Assembly (NCBI GenBank): GCA_025618425.1
Contig: CM046836.1
Span: 28,600,140 to 28,664,139 of the forward strand
Source: Heliocidaris tuberculata
Lineage: Eukaryota > Echinodermata > Echinoidea > Camarodonta > Echinometridae
Length of the DNA stretch: 64,000 bases
Direction: 5' to 3'
The notes beneath the pieces were generated by a model, which worked only from the letters and a program-made list of their open reading frames with translations, was not told where the DNA came from and searched no databases. The translations under genes and the position numbers were made by a program. Positions 47,590 through 58,695 of this stretch are shown here, piece after piece; the first letter of the stretch is position 1; every line of letters begins with the position of its first letter.

Positions 47590-50500
47590 GTAGGGGGTTC
47601 ATCGCTTTATATTTCTTTTTTAACAAGATCATAATGATTTACAATTCATGCATATCACTGTTTTTGTGTGCGATAAACCCCCACGCAAATGCAAGGTGCG
47701 AGTTTGCAATAAACTTGAATTTGAGCGGGTCAGTGTGATTCAATGTGGGTCCAAAGTCTATCATTTTAGAGAAGTCAAAGAACATGTGCTCCCAGTGCTA
47801 TTCGTGATTTTCTTTTCAATTGAGCCTGCACTTGCATGTGCCTATTTTAATGAGTGTAATATGGATAAGCCATGGTCACACGGAGTCAAAATTATATTGT
47901 TGCAAATTGATTAGTGATAGCTGAATTGCAAGAGTGCCATTGCTGCAATTTTGCACAGACTTGATTGATTGATTGATTGATTGATTTTATTTGCCAAGCC
48001 TCTAACATACAACAATAAAAGACTTTACACACAAATCCCATAGAACAGTATTTTATGTGGCATGCAAAGAGTTTAATGATCCTTCATGTCCTATATTTCT
48101 ACGAAGCTCTGACACTTTTTACTGCTTCTCCTTTTATTTCATCGTTTAATCATTTACATCATTCTGCATTCTCTCTTTGTAGTCTTACATTATACCAGAA
48201 GTTCCGTCGTCTTTGCTCGTGTACCCCCTCTCGTGCATTTCTTCCCTAATCACTTGGCAAACAGACTTAAGCGACCTCAAACAAAAATATTGCCATGCTT
48301 ACAACAATGTGCATAACAATACAAGTACAATGTACAGGATGTCTACCCAAGGAAGCACGCATAGCACCTCCTTGGTCAACTTAAAAACAGAGTCAATGGA
48401 ATAGATGCATGCTTAAAGTGCATAGTGATGGAATACACTAATAATGTAGATTAGAAGGAAGATTTTATAACAGACAGAAGAGAGATCCGATATAATGATG
48501 GAAATAAATTTGAAGCACAGTGGTTAGTTGGTGAAAGCTCTTGACCATGCAGGTACTGGGTTCTCCGAAAAGGTGTTTTACCCACATAAATCCCTCTCGC
48601 CCCAGGTGCATCATTCGTGCTGGGGTAAATTTACAGGGCCCCCATGCAGGAAGAGTTCATGAGTCTACCTTGATGGGTAGTGAGAAAAACCGTGGAATCT
48701 CCTTGCCTTTTTTAGAGCTCTCTTTTTCCTCGTCACCCTGCTAAAAAGGCCATGCAATCAGTCATGTGTAAATTTACCCGCAGTGCATGCGTAGGCCTCT
48801 ATTTTCAAACTTTAGTAAAGGGACACTATTGGATCAGTCACTCATCAAGCTGAGACGGAGTGAAATTCGACTCTAGTACAAGAAGAATACCTTAGAAGTG
48901 TTGCATTCACTGCGGTCTCTGTAAAGAAAATTACAGTGTTTGGGTCAAGGTCAAGGGCACTATATACCATCTTCTTCCGTATACACACCATCGATCTCTG
49001 ATATACACCCATGTGTGTATTGTCCAGGGGCGGATCCAAGGGGGGAGGTCCGGGGGCCTGGGCCCCCTCCCCTGGAAAAAAATACACCCCAAAATGCTGA
49101 TGACCTTTTTTTTTTTTTTTTTTTTTGTTGTTTTTGCTTGTCAGAGATGTTTTGAGTTAAAAAGAGACCCCAAAATACTGATGACCTATACGCTGATGAC
49201 CCCTTTTTTTTGCTAGTCAGAAAATTTTGTGAATATTGGTCCCCTCCCTCACAACATCCTGGATCCGCCACTGGTATTGTCTGCGTGAAATTGCCATTAA
49301 TACCGACATTCAGGACATTGTAATGGTTTATTATGGGTTTAAGTTTTTTAAGACGACAGGGTAAAAAAAGAAAAAAACTAAGAATTAAAGAAAAAAATGA
49401 AACAAAATGTAATGAAAAACACAAAATAAAAAAAGTTTACGATGTATGTATACATGTAATATCAGTCAAAGCAATGGACCTACTACTAGAGAGTAGATCC
49501 ATGGTCAAAGGCACAAAGTTTAGGCCTGATAGTGAATTTGCATACATTATTTTGTTTTGTGGTTTTGATCTTGTGGTTTTCATTCAACACTTTTCTTATG
49601 ATATAGGTCTAGGTTTTGTCGAAATTGAGAGAAAATATTGTTTTAATCGTCACTGTGTTAAATACTGAATATTGTGATAATTCGAAAAGAATGTGCATAA
49701 TATGTCTGGCACACAAGAGCCATTATTAGGTTGTTTTCTTCAGGATTTTTAATTGAATTACCTGCAATATTAATAACGGCGCGAATACATCAAACTCCAA
49801 AATATCGACCGATTTTGTGTTTTTCTGACAATTCTTTTGACGTCTAGTGGAGCATCGATAATTCGGGAAATCACCAATTGATGCAGGAAGTATTAGGCCT
49901 CTCTCGGTCATAATTTCATCCTCATACCGAAGGCGAGATGCCTTTCATTCGAAAAATTTAATTGTTTGATCTCACGATTACAGGCTACAGAAAACAAATT
50001 CATTTAAATTTACGGTAAGATTATAAGGGTAAATCACTCTAGTGATATACATAAAATACAAATGGACGCAAAGATGATTTTTTTTTTCTTTACCATGCAG
50101 GCCTGTAGCCTATACGAGCGGTGGCAATGAATATGATATACTGTTGGGGGCATCGGTTTTGCTACGTGTAGGTGGATGAAAACAATACGAAAGAGCATGG
50201 CCAACGATTGGGGGATTGTGTGGGAGGGGAGGGGTTCCCTATCATCTTCCGTTCACGCCTCTTTCCCTCTCTCCTATCCCTTCTCCCTTTGTCTCTTCAT
50301 ATTTTTTTTCCACCATTCAGTTGGGGGCACGTACCCACCCGTGCCTCCGCTGTATAGCTACGCCACCGCACTCATTCCCTGTCATGGACTGCATACATGT
50401 ATTTTGTGGATTTCATCAAAATATTTGGGTTGTTCATAGCAGACACTTAATTGTTTTGGCACAAAATGTAAATGAACCTTACATGAAAAATGCTTGTATA

Positions 50501-53500
50501 ATGAAATAATATTAAATTTCATCATGAGATACATGTACTAAGCTCATTATATGTACTAAATGTATGAATCATATACTTGCTTCATTTCCGGACGAGGTTG
50601 TAAATGTTACCAAACATTCATCAACCCTAACATTGGGTGAAGGACCATTCTGAGAATGCTTTACGAGATGAATTAACGACAATGAACGCATCATTATGGT
50701 ATCTTACAGTCATGTAGCCTAACACAAGGCTGGATGCAGTATACATGACGTCATATTTCGGAGAATTTCTTGATTGAATTTTTTGCAGACAATCAATCAC
50801 AAGGATAGACGTTCAATTTCGTTTTTCTAATTTGATGTACATTATTTTATTTTGCTTCCGAGAAGAAGTGTTTCTGTGGAATCCCTCCGTGAGATTTATA
50901 CATGTGCATTCCTATCATAATCCGGTTAATGTTACATGTAGGCATAATAATAATTTGTTTGAACTTTTATACCCCCTTTTCCCCACCCTCCTTTACCTGT
51001 TTATTTCGTGTAATTATCAAACGGCGTTAAAAAAAAGAAGAGAGCATTCTGAGTCTGTTATTTTCTTCTTTTGATTTAGGTTTCGACTTTTTCAGAATCA
51101 AAAGAAAAAAATGCAAACAGCGCATCTTCTATATTGACCTATTTATATGTTTATATCAATGTTAATTCGAAAATGTGTGATAATTAGTCTTATTTCTGTG
51201 CACCAAGTTTGATGGTGTTATAAAACGAATCAGTATATTGAATTATTAATCCCGTTGCTAACAAGTAGCAATGTGTATATTATACTGTGCTGTACTGTGA
51301 TACCTTGTACTGTGATACACAAAATGCAGATTTTGTGGGTATCTTGCTTTTTCTCAACCAAAACAAATACAGTAATGCACATGTTTTGGGTTTTTTTAGA
51401 GTTGGGGGGGGGGGGGGGGGGTACCAAGTCTACATGTACATGTATATGGGCTGGCACAGGTATAGTGCTATTGGATCAGGTGCGCAAATGCTACAACCAT
51501 TATGTAATGTATGCACGTAAATGAGGACGCAGCTGTGTTGATTTCATGATGATGAGGAGATAACGCAAAAACAAAGCATCATTACACGACCTTGAACTGA
51601 ATTAGGAATGGAAATGTATATGTACAATGTAGAAAATTTATTGTTTCAATCTTGTCTGTAAATGTACTATCGTTCGTTTGTACATCCATAATGAATGTAT
51701 CAGCAATATGTCTTCAGCCATCATATGCTACTGGCTGGTCAATATTGAGATATTTCTATGCTTCTCCATAGCAAAACAAAAAAACAAAAAACAAAAAACA
51801 AAAACAAAGCAACAAAAAAAAAAAACGAAAGAAAGAGAGAGAGATAGAAACCTGTAAAAATATAAAACAAACTACATCCCACAGGAGGTGAAAGATGTCA
51901 TCGGGGTGGGGGAGGGGGAGGGGGAGTCGGTGGTGTAACATTGCCAACGTCCACGGAAGCGAAATATCTAGCCTGCCTGTAACTTCGTGTAGGCATGCAT
52001 AGAAGTATTTGATTATTTTCCAGCCAGTTTTCAATTTAATCCAAAAGAAATGTATAGTCTATTAACTCCTCTGATATTGTTACTTAATAACTGATAATGT
52101 TATGGAAAATTATTTTGACGCAAATTGTTGCGAGAATTGCAGTATAGTAGGCCTACGATTAATATTTCTGTCCGACATCATTTCATTGAAGATTAAACCC
52201 CCTTTTTTAGATACAAGGCTACAATGAAATGCAGCGTTTTATCTTGATCACCTCATTGATATTAATTGTTCCAATTACCATGCATGCCCTCGGGCCATGC
52301 AGGCATTTTGAAATTGATCAAAAATGATTTGGTCAACCGAAGTGCAATAAAAGCTTCGAAAGTGGAATGAAATAAGCGATGATATTATTTTACGAGTCAA
52401 GTGATTATCATGGACACAATTACATTATTTTTTTGTCTCTCTTCAAAGTAAAAGGACAAGATACAAATGTTCTCACATCGTCTACTTATATCAACGGAGC
52501 AACTTACTTCAATGAGAAAAAAATATCAGAAAGATAATAAGATTTTGTTGTTATCGTCATTTTGTTTTCTTCAATACAGTAAAAAATCAATCGGGAAACG
52601 TTCGCACTTAAAAAATAGACGCATCATAGAATTAATTGTTGTCATTATGCACAATGACACACGCATCACAGTATAGATGGCTTGTCATTTTGTTTGTTTT
52701 AGTTTAGCTTATATCCTTTATGAAATATATACAAAACCATTATAAAATGGCATTCTCACGTGATTGATGCGATTAACATGAATAGCCGAGGGGAGGGGAG
52801 CTTGCATTTTTAATGACAATGAACACATTCATGTTGAACATTGGACCAACCATGCAATATGTTCAAGTCCTTTCATCATTTATCATGGAAACGGCGACAT
52901 CTGCGCTTTGGGCGCTTATTCTACCAGAGGGATATATATAAAGCATGAACACGCTTCGCAAGATGATTTCCAATATTGGCCTGTCATAAAAGTGATTGTA
53001 ATGATCTCCATATCAAATTGCTCGTATCTAGCTCCCGGGAGCTTTCGGAATGAACGGAGAGGAGAAACAAAGAAAACGTCTCAGTGAGATCAATTAAGAA
53101 GATTAATGACAGACACGGCTATGGTTTTATGTCGGCAAGTCCCGAGTGCTTCATTTATCGTGCTGCAATCATTCAGAGGCGTCGCTGGATCATTTTCAAG
53201 GGGGAGGGGGGGGGGGGGGCGGGCGGGCGGTGTAGGACAAGATTTGTCGACAGCGTTGAATAAGTAAGAAAAACAAAGCCAAAAGAAATGGTCCTCATAT
53301 TTTCAAATGTACCAGATTAAAAAAAAAAAATCTTCTTAAAAGCTGCCAACAATAAAGATTTTCCGTCAGACATTCGGAAGGCGGTGGGGCAGATGTTATC
53401 GCCCTACACACAACCCTTGTATCTTATCCTGTTGTGCATGTTTCCCCAGGTCCCAATGACACCAAGCATTCTGGGGCTTTAGGTTTTACGCATACATGTA

Positions 53501-56500
53501 TATGTTTTCACAACATCATCTCTCGTTGTAGTTTCCAATATTATTGTAATTTATTGTATAATTGACAGATCTCGTTACTGATTCTCTTAAAAGTTACAAG
53601 AATAATCATCTCAATTATTAACTCTCATAATAATTTCATGACTTTATATGCGTTTGAAACTCGCTGTAAATTAGAGAGGGAGAAGAAAAAAAAGGAGAAT
53701 GTAGAAAGAGAAATGTTTGCAATATGATCTTTTAATTCTACTCAACGGCTAATTCCTACTATACAGAAGAACTGAATTCATTCAAAGGCATTAAAGGGAT
53801 TATTCCGGTATGAGCGGTTCAACAATCTACTTAGCATCGTAAATTGACCATAACTTTGTGCTCCGTTATGCATGGTGATTCATCGGATTAAAGAATAAAT
53901 CCGTTTGATATCAAACTCATTTATCTCTCTCTCTCTCTCTCTCTCTCTCCCTCTCTCGCGTTTTCACACGACGATTTCTCTCTACGTTAGATTCTCACGC
54001 AGATTAATGGAATGGAGTGATTAGTGCATATTTCTGCATGTTTATTGATATCATTGCTGTCAATTAAAAAAAAAAATAGAACGTGCGTAGCATTGTTTGG
54101 TACTCTTTTCCTGAAATCGGACTTTAGAATGAGATTAGTACAAAGTCGGCAACCCTACATGTAGTTTATTGTTATGAAATACTTTGTCGTGTCGTGTAAT
54201 AAGTTTGTTTCATTCGTGCATTATCATACCCCCCCCCCTCTCTTTCAAATGAAATGGATATAGCAACCATAAGCTTACACGAGGTTTACCTGACACAGTT
54301 ACTATAACTCATGAGTCATGACATGGGCGAAAATAATGTATAAGGCATAAGGACACAACAACAAGCAAACAAATAATCAAACAAACAAAACTCGGGATGC
54401 CCATCTTGTTCAATTATCTGTACATCTAAACATTTGACACTTCCCATCCCATATACACTTCATCCAGACACAGATCCCTAGTTTTGTACAAGTAGAGGCA
54501 TGCACAAAAAGATTATCAGGATTTGCATGTCGGATCCCTTTTTCTTAGACGAAAATTTGAAATGAGGGGGTGCACATCTTTTGGGGTTGTGTACCATTTT
54601 GGTTTTAAAAGGGGACACTTGCCAGATGTGCCTCCCTAAATCCACCATCTCTTTAACACTTTAAACCCTACCCCTCATCATTATTTCTCTATTTTTTTCT
54701 CTCGCTTGCCTCTCCTTCTCGTCATCCTGCCGCACCGTGCAAACTCGTCTCTTTTCCGACCCTTCGATCAATTCCCCTCGTATCAAATACTCATTGTCAT
54801 TTTCAGGTCCTCGAATTCTTGAATAAGTTACTAATGTATTGCCCTACACGTACATGTATGTGGCGTTTTCAGTCATCCCGGTCCCATTTTAATGAACTTT
54901 ATAGTCGACTTTACATCACTTGCTTGACGTCCATGAATTCCTTCGTTTTTAAAGTCTGTTTTTATTCACTTACGTTATACATGTTATAACTAAGTTTGTA
55001 AATTCACATTCACATTTGTTTGGGGTTTTTTTTGTTGTTGATTTGTTTGTTTGTTTTTTGTTTTGAAGCTGTTCATGTACCTATTCTCCCTGCTTTATTT
55101 TACAGGACACATGTGCTTCTTCGGTCTTTCTGCACCTGACGCGGTGTCTATGTCACAAGGTCTCAACTCACAGACGAGATATGAAGGTTGGTATTATCAG
55201 ATACATTCATCATGTCCATAGTATATTTTTAAGTGATAAACCTGTCATGACAGGGGCGTTCAAAAGAAAGAAAACAAATATGGAAAAGAGAGAAAGAAAG
55301 GGAAAGGGGGGGGGGGTAACGTGAAAAGAAGATCATACGACCCCTTCTGCACCCTTCTCTCAATAGATGTTTTGTTTCATCACATTTCAGTACGATGCCC
55401 CCCCCCCCCACCACCGTTATACCAGTGCGCCCTCAACATGCTCAAAGGCTTGATTCATTCTACACCACTCTCTGTGGTTGCATGTGAGTTCTCATAAACT
55501 GTGATTCGTGCAATCAGAATGCTGCAGTTAAACAAAATAACTACATGTATGCCATCGATTTAGTCAATTTATTACCGTTTCCATTGTTAAATGGTTATCA
55601 TTTTATTATAAAGAATCCTATTTTTTCACAGAAATGAGCTGGTATTAGATGAAAGTCTGTTATTAGAATGGCCATGAATGGATTCACCCGTATATACCTG
55701 ATGTCACTCATTTGATTAGGCTACTAGATATTGGCGCTCTACAAATTCCCAGACTGGATTGGACTTGTTGTAACGAATGCACTGTGATCATACCGTGGCC
55801 CTTGTATCTTAAGTGGTTAATAACGGACAGTCAGGCATATTTTGCCAACTAATTAGCAGTACACTGCATATAAGCTGGCAATTGTCTGACTCACAAAGCT
55901 TCGCATGTTGGCTTCCTCTTATACAAACCCATCTTTGCGAATTCTACTTCAACCTGACAAACATTTCGTAATATGTTATGACATCCAGCCCATTATATCT
56001 ACCCTAACTCCATTTTGATGGAGACATTGCCGTTATATCGGTGTGCTGTACCCGTATTGGAGGGCTCTAATTAGTTTCGTACATTGATGATAACGAGTTC
56101 TGATTGTCTCCGAATCGGGAGGCCAATTAAATTCGTTCGCATGCTAATGAAATGAAATGAAACGTTGAATGGCCTGGCTACTACGAAACACAGGACAGGT
56201 CTCTAGCTTCAATGTAGGTCATTTTGTATGCTAATCTCTATACACATGTAAGTCGTCCCTCAACTGTTAACTTAAAGAAGGTAAATGATATCAAATGAAA
56301 ATAGATTAATTCAAATCGCTTTCATGATACAGATGATTTAGAAAATAATATAAAATAAAATACAAATACGTTGATCAAATTCGAAATATTTAGTGGAGAA
56401 ATCAAGGAATGTGATGTATATAGGCAATATATAGGCACGAAGATGCAGTTATTATGCATATGTCTTATCCCAATAAACCTCCAGCAAATTATTTCAAAGA

Positions 56501-58695
56501 TACTGTGGATGAAAGAATTTCAAGAACTGCTAGCAAAATTTGTGTCAAATGAGATTTGGTCAATATAAACTACTAGTAATCCATTCAACAAGTTAAACCT
56601 TGATGTATATCTTTTCATTTTAACGAATCAGTGAAAAGATATATTTCCTGCATACTCTTATTAAATCATTCCGACGGAGTTAACCAAACGTTTCCGAACT
56701 AGTCATGTGGAGAGAGATCAGTCGTCACTTGGTCCTAAACTTATGACGTCATTGTGACGTCTATGGGCCGCCCCTATCTAAACAATATTTTGACACGTTT
56801 TAGTGGATCTACATTATTTACATTGTAGGCAATTATTCAGTTATTCTGAACTCAAACGGTGCGGTATACGAAACTGACATTACCAATGCCTACTTGAAAT
56901 CGAAATATTTGGAAGAATAAATTTCATGTGATGAGAACATTACTTACTCTGACAAATTCGTTCAAAAATTGGCTTGGAAATTCTTACTATTCGACTCTCT
57001 GAGTGGTAAAGCAGTGGTCTCGTAACTGGGAGAACCCGGGTTCAAAACCAAATGAATGCGCTATAAAGTGCCCTTTGGTATAGCATTAATCCTCACTATA
57101 CCGAGTCCTTCTGAGAGATTTGAGCATACACATGCTTGCTTAGCAATCATTTAAAATAAATCATCAAACCATCACACCTTTTCTAAGCAAGGAGATTTCA
57201 GTTCCTTGCACAGAGTGATGAAGTTGCTTTCGGATCTCATTTTGGTATACCCCTTTAATTTACAGAAGAAAAGTTTTCATCTTTCACGAATGGACCGCTG
57301 TACGTAATGAGTATACCGATTCAATTTTTGAAGTGGATTAATCTCAAATTCATATTAGCCCATGCACGTGCAGGTTGTAGTCGTGACATTTATCATGAAA
57401 TTTATAGTTATTTATAGAGCCTGATCGGTCCTGATCGGTTAAGAGTAGGCATTTTGTCCGTCTGTGACATTGAGTATTTCATGGATTATGATTTTAGTAG
57501 GCGACCATAACAATCAAATTTTATTAGATTTCAACTCCTTCAGTGATGCCTTTCACAATGAAAAAGAAAAAAAGATCTTTTCAATGAAATACTTATTTTC
57601 TACAGGCCTTCAAACTTTCAAGATTTGTCAAAATAATGTACGTCCGTGACTATACTGATCAGGCTCTGTAAAGTGTTATCAATCCAACTTTCTGTTTATT
57701 TTTTTTCAGTGGGTTTTCTGATCGCTACATGGATCCTGTTTGGACTTGGCGTGGCTCTGGCGCTGGTCGCCGTTGTCATGGCGATAGCTGCTTTGAGACA
57801 CAAGAAGAACCGATCGCTCTTGAGAGGTGTGTCGGCCATGTTTATCATATCAGGTGAGTCATACGTAATGATATTATTCAACTTTTTTTTATTATACGTC
57901 GTCTGACGAGCAAAAGACAGTATACAAATTTTCAGTATTGTTTGTCTGCAAACATGCAGATTTCAAAATATGGAAAATGCACTGTATTTTTATTGGTCAG
58001 TTTGCTGTCCATTACACTTTGGACAGGTTTAAGTATACTTTCCTAAAGATTCGCTCAAAGTTAGGTGAGTCGCAGTAACTGATAGTGAGGATGACATAAT
58101 GACAAGTATATTATTTCATCCAATATTTTTCAAGGTAAGCGTAAACTCGAATGATTTGTGAATGTATCTCCGTCCATTTGATTGGCTCCGAAATGATTTT
58201 AATTTGCAATACACTTGTCTATACATTGTCCGGCGACAATTGCTCCGTATCAATTTCAACACTTACCGAATTTAGACTTCAACCCTGGACCAAACACTAT
58301 ACCTAACCCAAACCCTAACCCTAATCCCAACCTAAAACACAATCCCAACCCTAACCCAAGTTATTAACCCTATATATCTTTGATAAAAATAAAACCCGAA
58401 ACAATTGTCACCGGAGCATAATAATGTCGGAACATCGTTGTACTATGAATGTATGAATGATGATTTGTATCTATTTCTGTCTTTCCCTCCAGCTTTGCTA
58501 TCGTTCTTGGGTTTGGTGATCTACGCGGTTCGGACCTCCAAGTTTTCCGACCAGTGGCCAAACGGGAATTCCCCCTACTCATCAGCATCTCTTGGCTGGG
58601 CCTATGGTATCTCCTGGGTCGGGCTACTCCTCTGCTTCGTCGCTGGGGTGGGGCATCTGTGGGTGATGAGGCGATACGAGGACAGTATGATTTGA
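47346..58695 (+). CDS. PMP22/EMP/LIM2-family (claudin-like) tetraspan membrane protein, 4 exons, 223 aa
   Basis: Family members are four-helix plasma-membrane proteins that act at cell contacts or as channel partners; the role here is unknown. Joining 47346-47589, 55106-55186, 57710-57853 and 58493-58695 gives 672 bases, all in phase. The protein shows TM1 (about 15-35); an extracellular loop with the signature DYW (36-38)...GLW (67-69)xxC (72)...C (85); two N-glycosylation sequons in that loop (N53-G-S, N79-S-T); TM2 (about 111-137); a basic cytoplasmic turn RHKKNR; TM3 (about 148-169); and TM4 (about 190-214), beginning SLGWAYGISW. W-GLW-C-C is the claudin/PMP22 hallmark. The closest guess is lens fibre membrane intrinsic protein-like; claudin, PERP or calcium-channel gamma are alternatives. 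A second ATG two codons in has a better context (ACCATGG). Confidence 0.9.
47962..47986. repeat. (GATT)n microsatellite
   Basis: Six uninterrupted TTGA/GATT units. Confidence 0.95.
48515..48745 (+). mobile_element. SINE-like copy related to 45255-45497
   Basis: Shares AAGGTGTTTTxCCCA, the CTCTCGCCCCAGGTG region and CAGGGCCC with the copy at 45255. Its tRNA-like head is degraded. Confidence 0.55.
49025..49273. mobile_element. hAT-like element, perfect 8-bp TSD
   Basis: The exact repeat GTATTGTC flanks it at 49017-49024 and 49274-49281. The ends CAGGGGCGGATCCA and TGGATCCGCCACTG are inverted repeats with one mismatch. The interior has repeated CCCCAAAATxCTGATGACC and a GCTTGTCAGA-type phrase shared with 7130-7200 and 10555. 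Same family as 26623-26989. Confidence 0.92.
49282..52060. other. Intron 1 middle section, no gene seen
   Basis: AT-rich DNA with a G tract near 51404-51421 and the AAAAC-type tract at 51772-51826. No exon of the tetraspan gene or nested gene was recognised. Confidence 0.5.
52060..53150. promoter_or_regulatory. Repeat-poor intronic segment, candidate regulatory region
   Basis: No MITE, SINE or simple repeat is visible. It contains several TAAT cores, a strong TATA-like GATATATATAAAGC near 52930 and a 14-base perfect palindrome AGCTCCCGGGAGCT (about 53029-53042). Absence of repeats over 1 kb is unusual here; function is inference. Confidence 0.25.
53151..55105. other. Intron 1 distal section
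   Basis: A G tract with GGCGTCGCTGGATC near 53175 looks like one end of another G-tract element. Its partner may be the CTAAATCCACCATC text near 54635, but this is unconfirmed. (CT)n at 53923-53957. Confidence 0.4.
55106..55186 (+). CDS. Tetraspan gene exon 2
   Basis: Phase 1 entry. Encodes GHMCFFGLSAPDAVSMSQGL then NSQTRYE (82-108), the rest of the first extracellular loop with its second cysteine. Acceptor tattttacag, donor GAAG|GTTGGT. Confidence 0.88.
55187..57709. other. Intron 2 of the tetraspan gene
   Basis: Contains a C tract near 55397-55409 and a SINE-like copy at 56990-57180. 55,600-56,980 shows nothing else that I can support. Confidence 0.6.
56990..57180 (+). mobile_element. 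Third tRNA-derived SINE-like copy, good box B
   Basis: CTGAGTGGTAAAGCAGTGGT, then CTCGTAA in the anticodon-loop position (CGT, threonine-like), then a box B match GGTTCAAAACC (57039-57049). The body downstream (GCGCTATAAAGTGCCCTTTG) is not tRNA. Confidence 0.6.
57710..57853 (+). CDS. Tetraspan gene exon 3
   Basis: Phase 1 entry. Encodes residues 109-156: TM2 (FLIATWILFGLGVALALVAV), the basic loop RHKKNR and the start of TM3. Acceptor tttttttcag, donor TCAG|GTGAGT. Confidence 0.93.
57854..58492. other. Intron 3 of the tetraspan gene
   Basis: Mostly occupied by the telomere-like inverted-repeat element at 58229-58423. Confidence 0.7.
58229..58423. mobile_element. Inverted-repeat element with telomere-like core
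   Basis: CCGGCGACAATTGCTCCG at the left is mirrored by ACAATTGTCACCGGAGC at the right. The core (about 58303-58360) is a degenerate CCCTAACC array. Same family as 40858-41045. Confidence 0.75.
58493..58695 (+). CDS. Tetraspan gene exon 4
   Basis: Phase 1 entry. Encodes residues 157-223: the rest of TM3, a short second loop (SDQWPNGNSPYSSA), TM4 and the tail RRYEDSMI with TGA at 58693-58695. Acceptor tttccctccag. Confidence 0.93.

Larger units (their letters stand above)
47590..55105. other. Intron 1 of the tetraspan gene, 7.5 kb
   Basis: Holds (GATT)n at 47962-47986, a SINE body at 48515-48745, a hAT-like element at 49025-49273, an AAAAC-type tract at 51772-51826 and (CT)n at 53923-53957. 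The stretch 52,060-53,150 is unusually free of repeats and could hold regulatory sequence. Confidence 0.6.

Noticed and set aside
47648..47914. 88-codon frame at the start of the tetraspan intron 1
   Set aside because: Not continuous in frame with exon 1 through a splice site and lacks family features.
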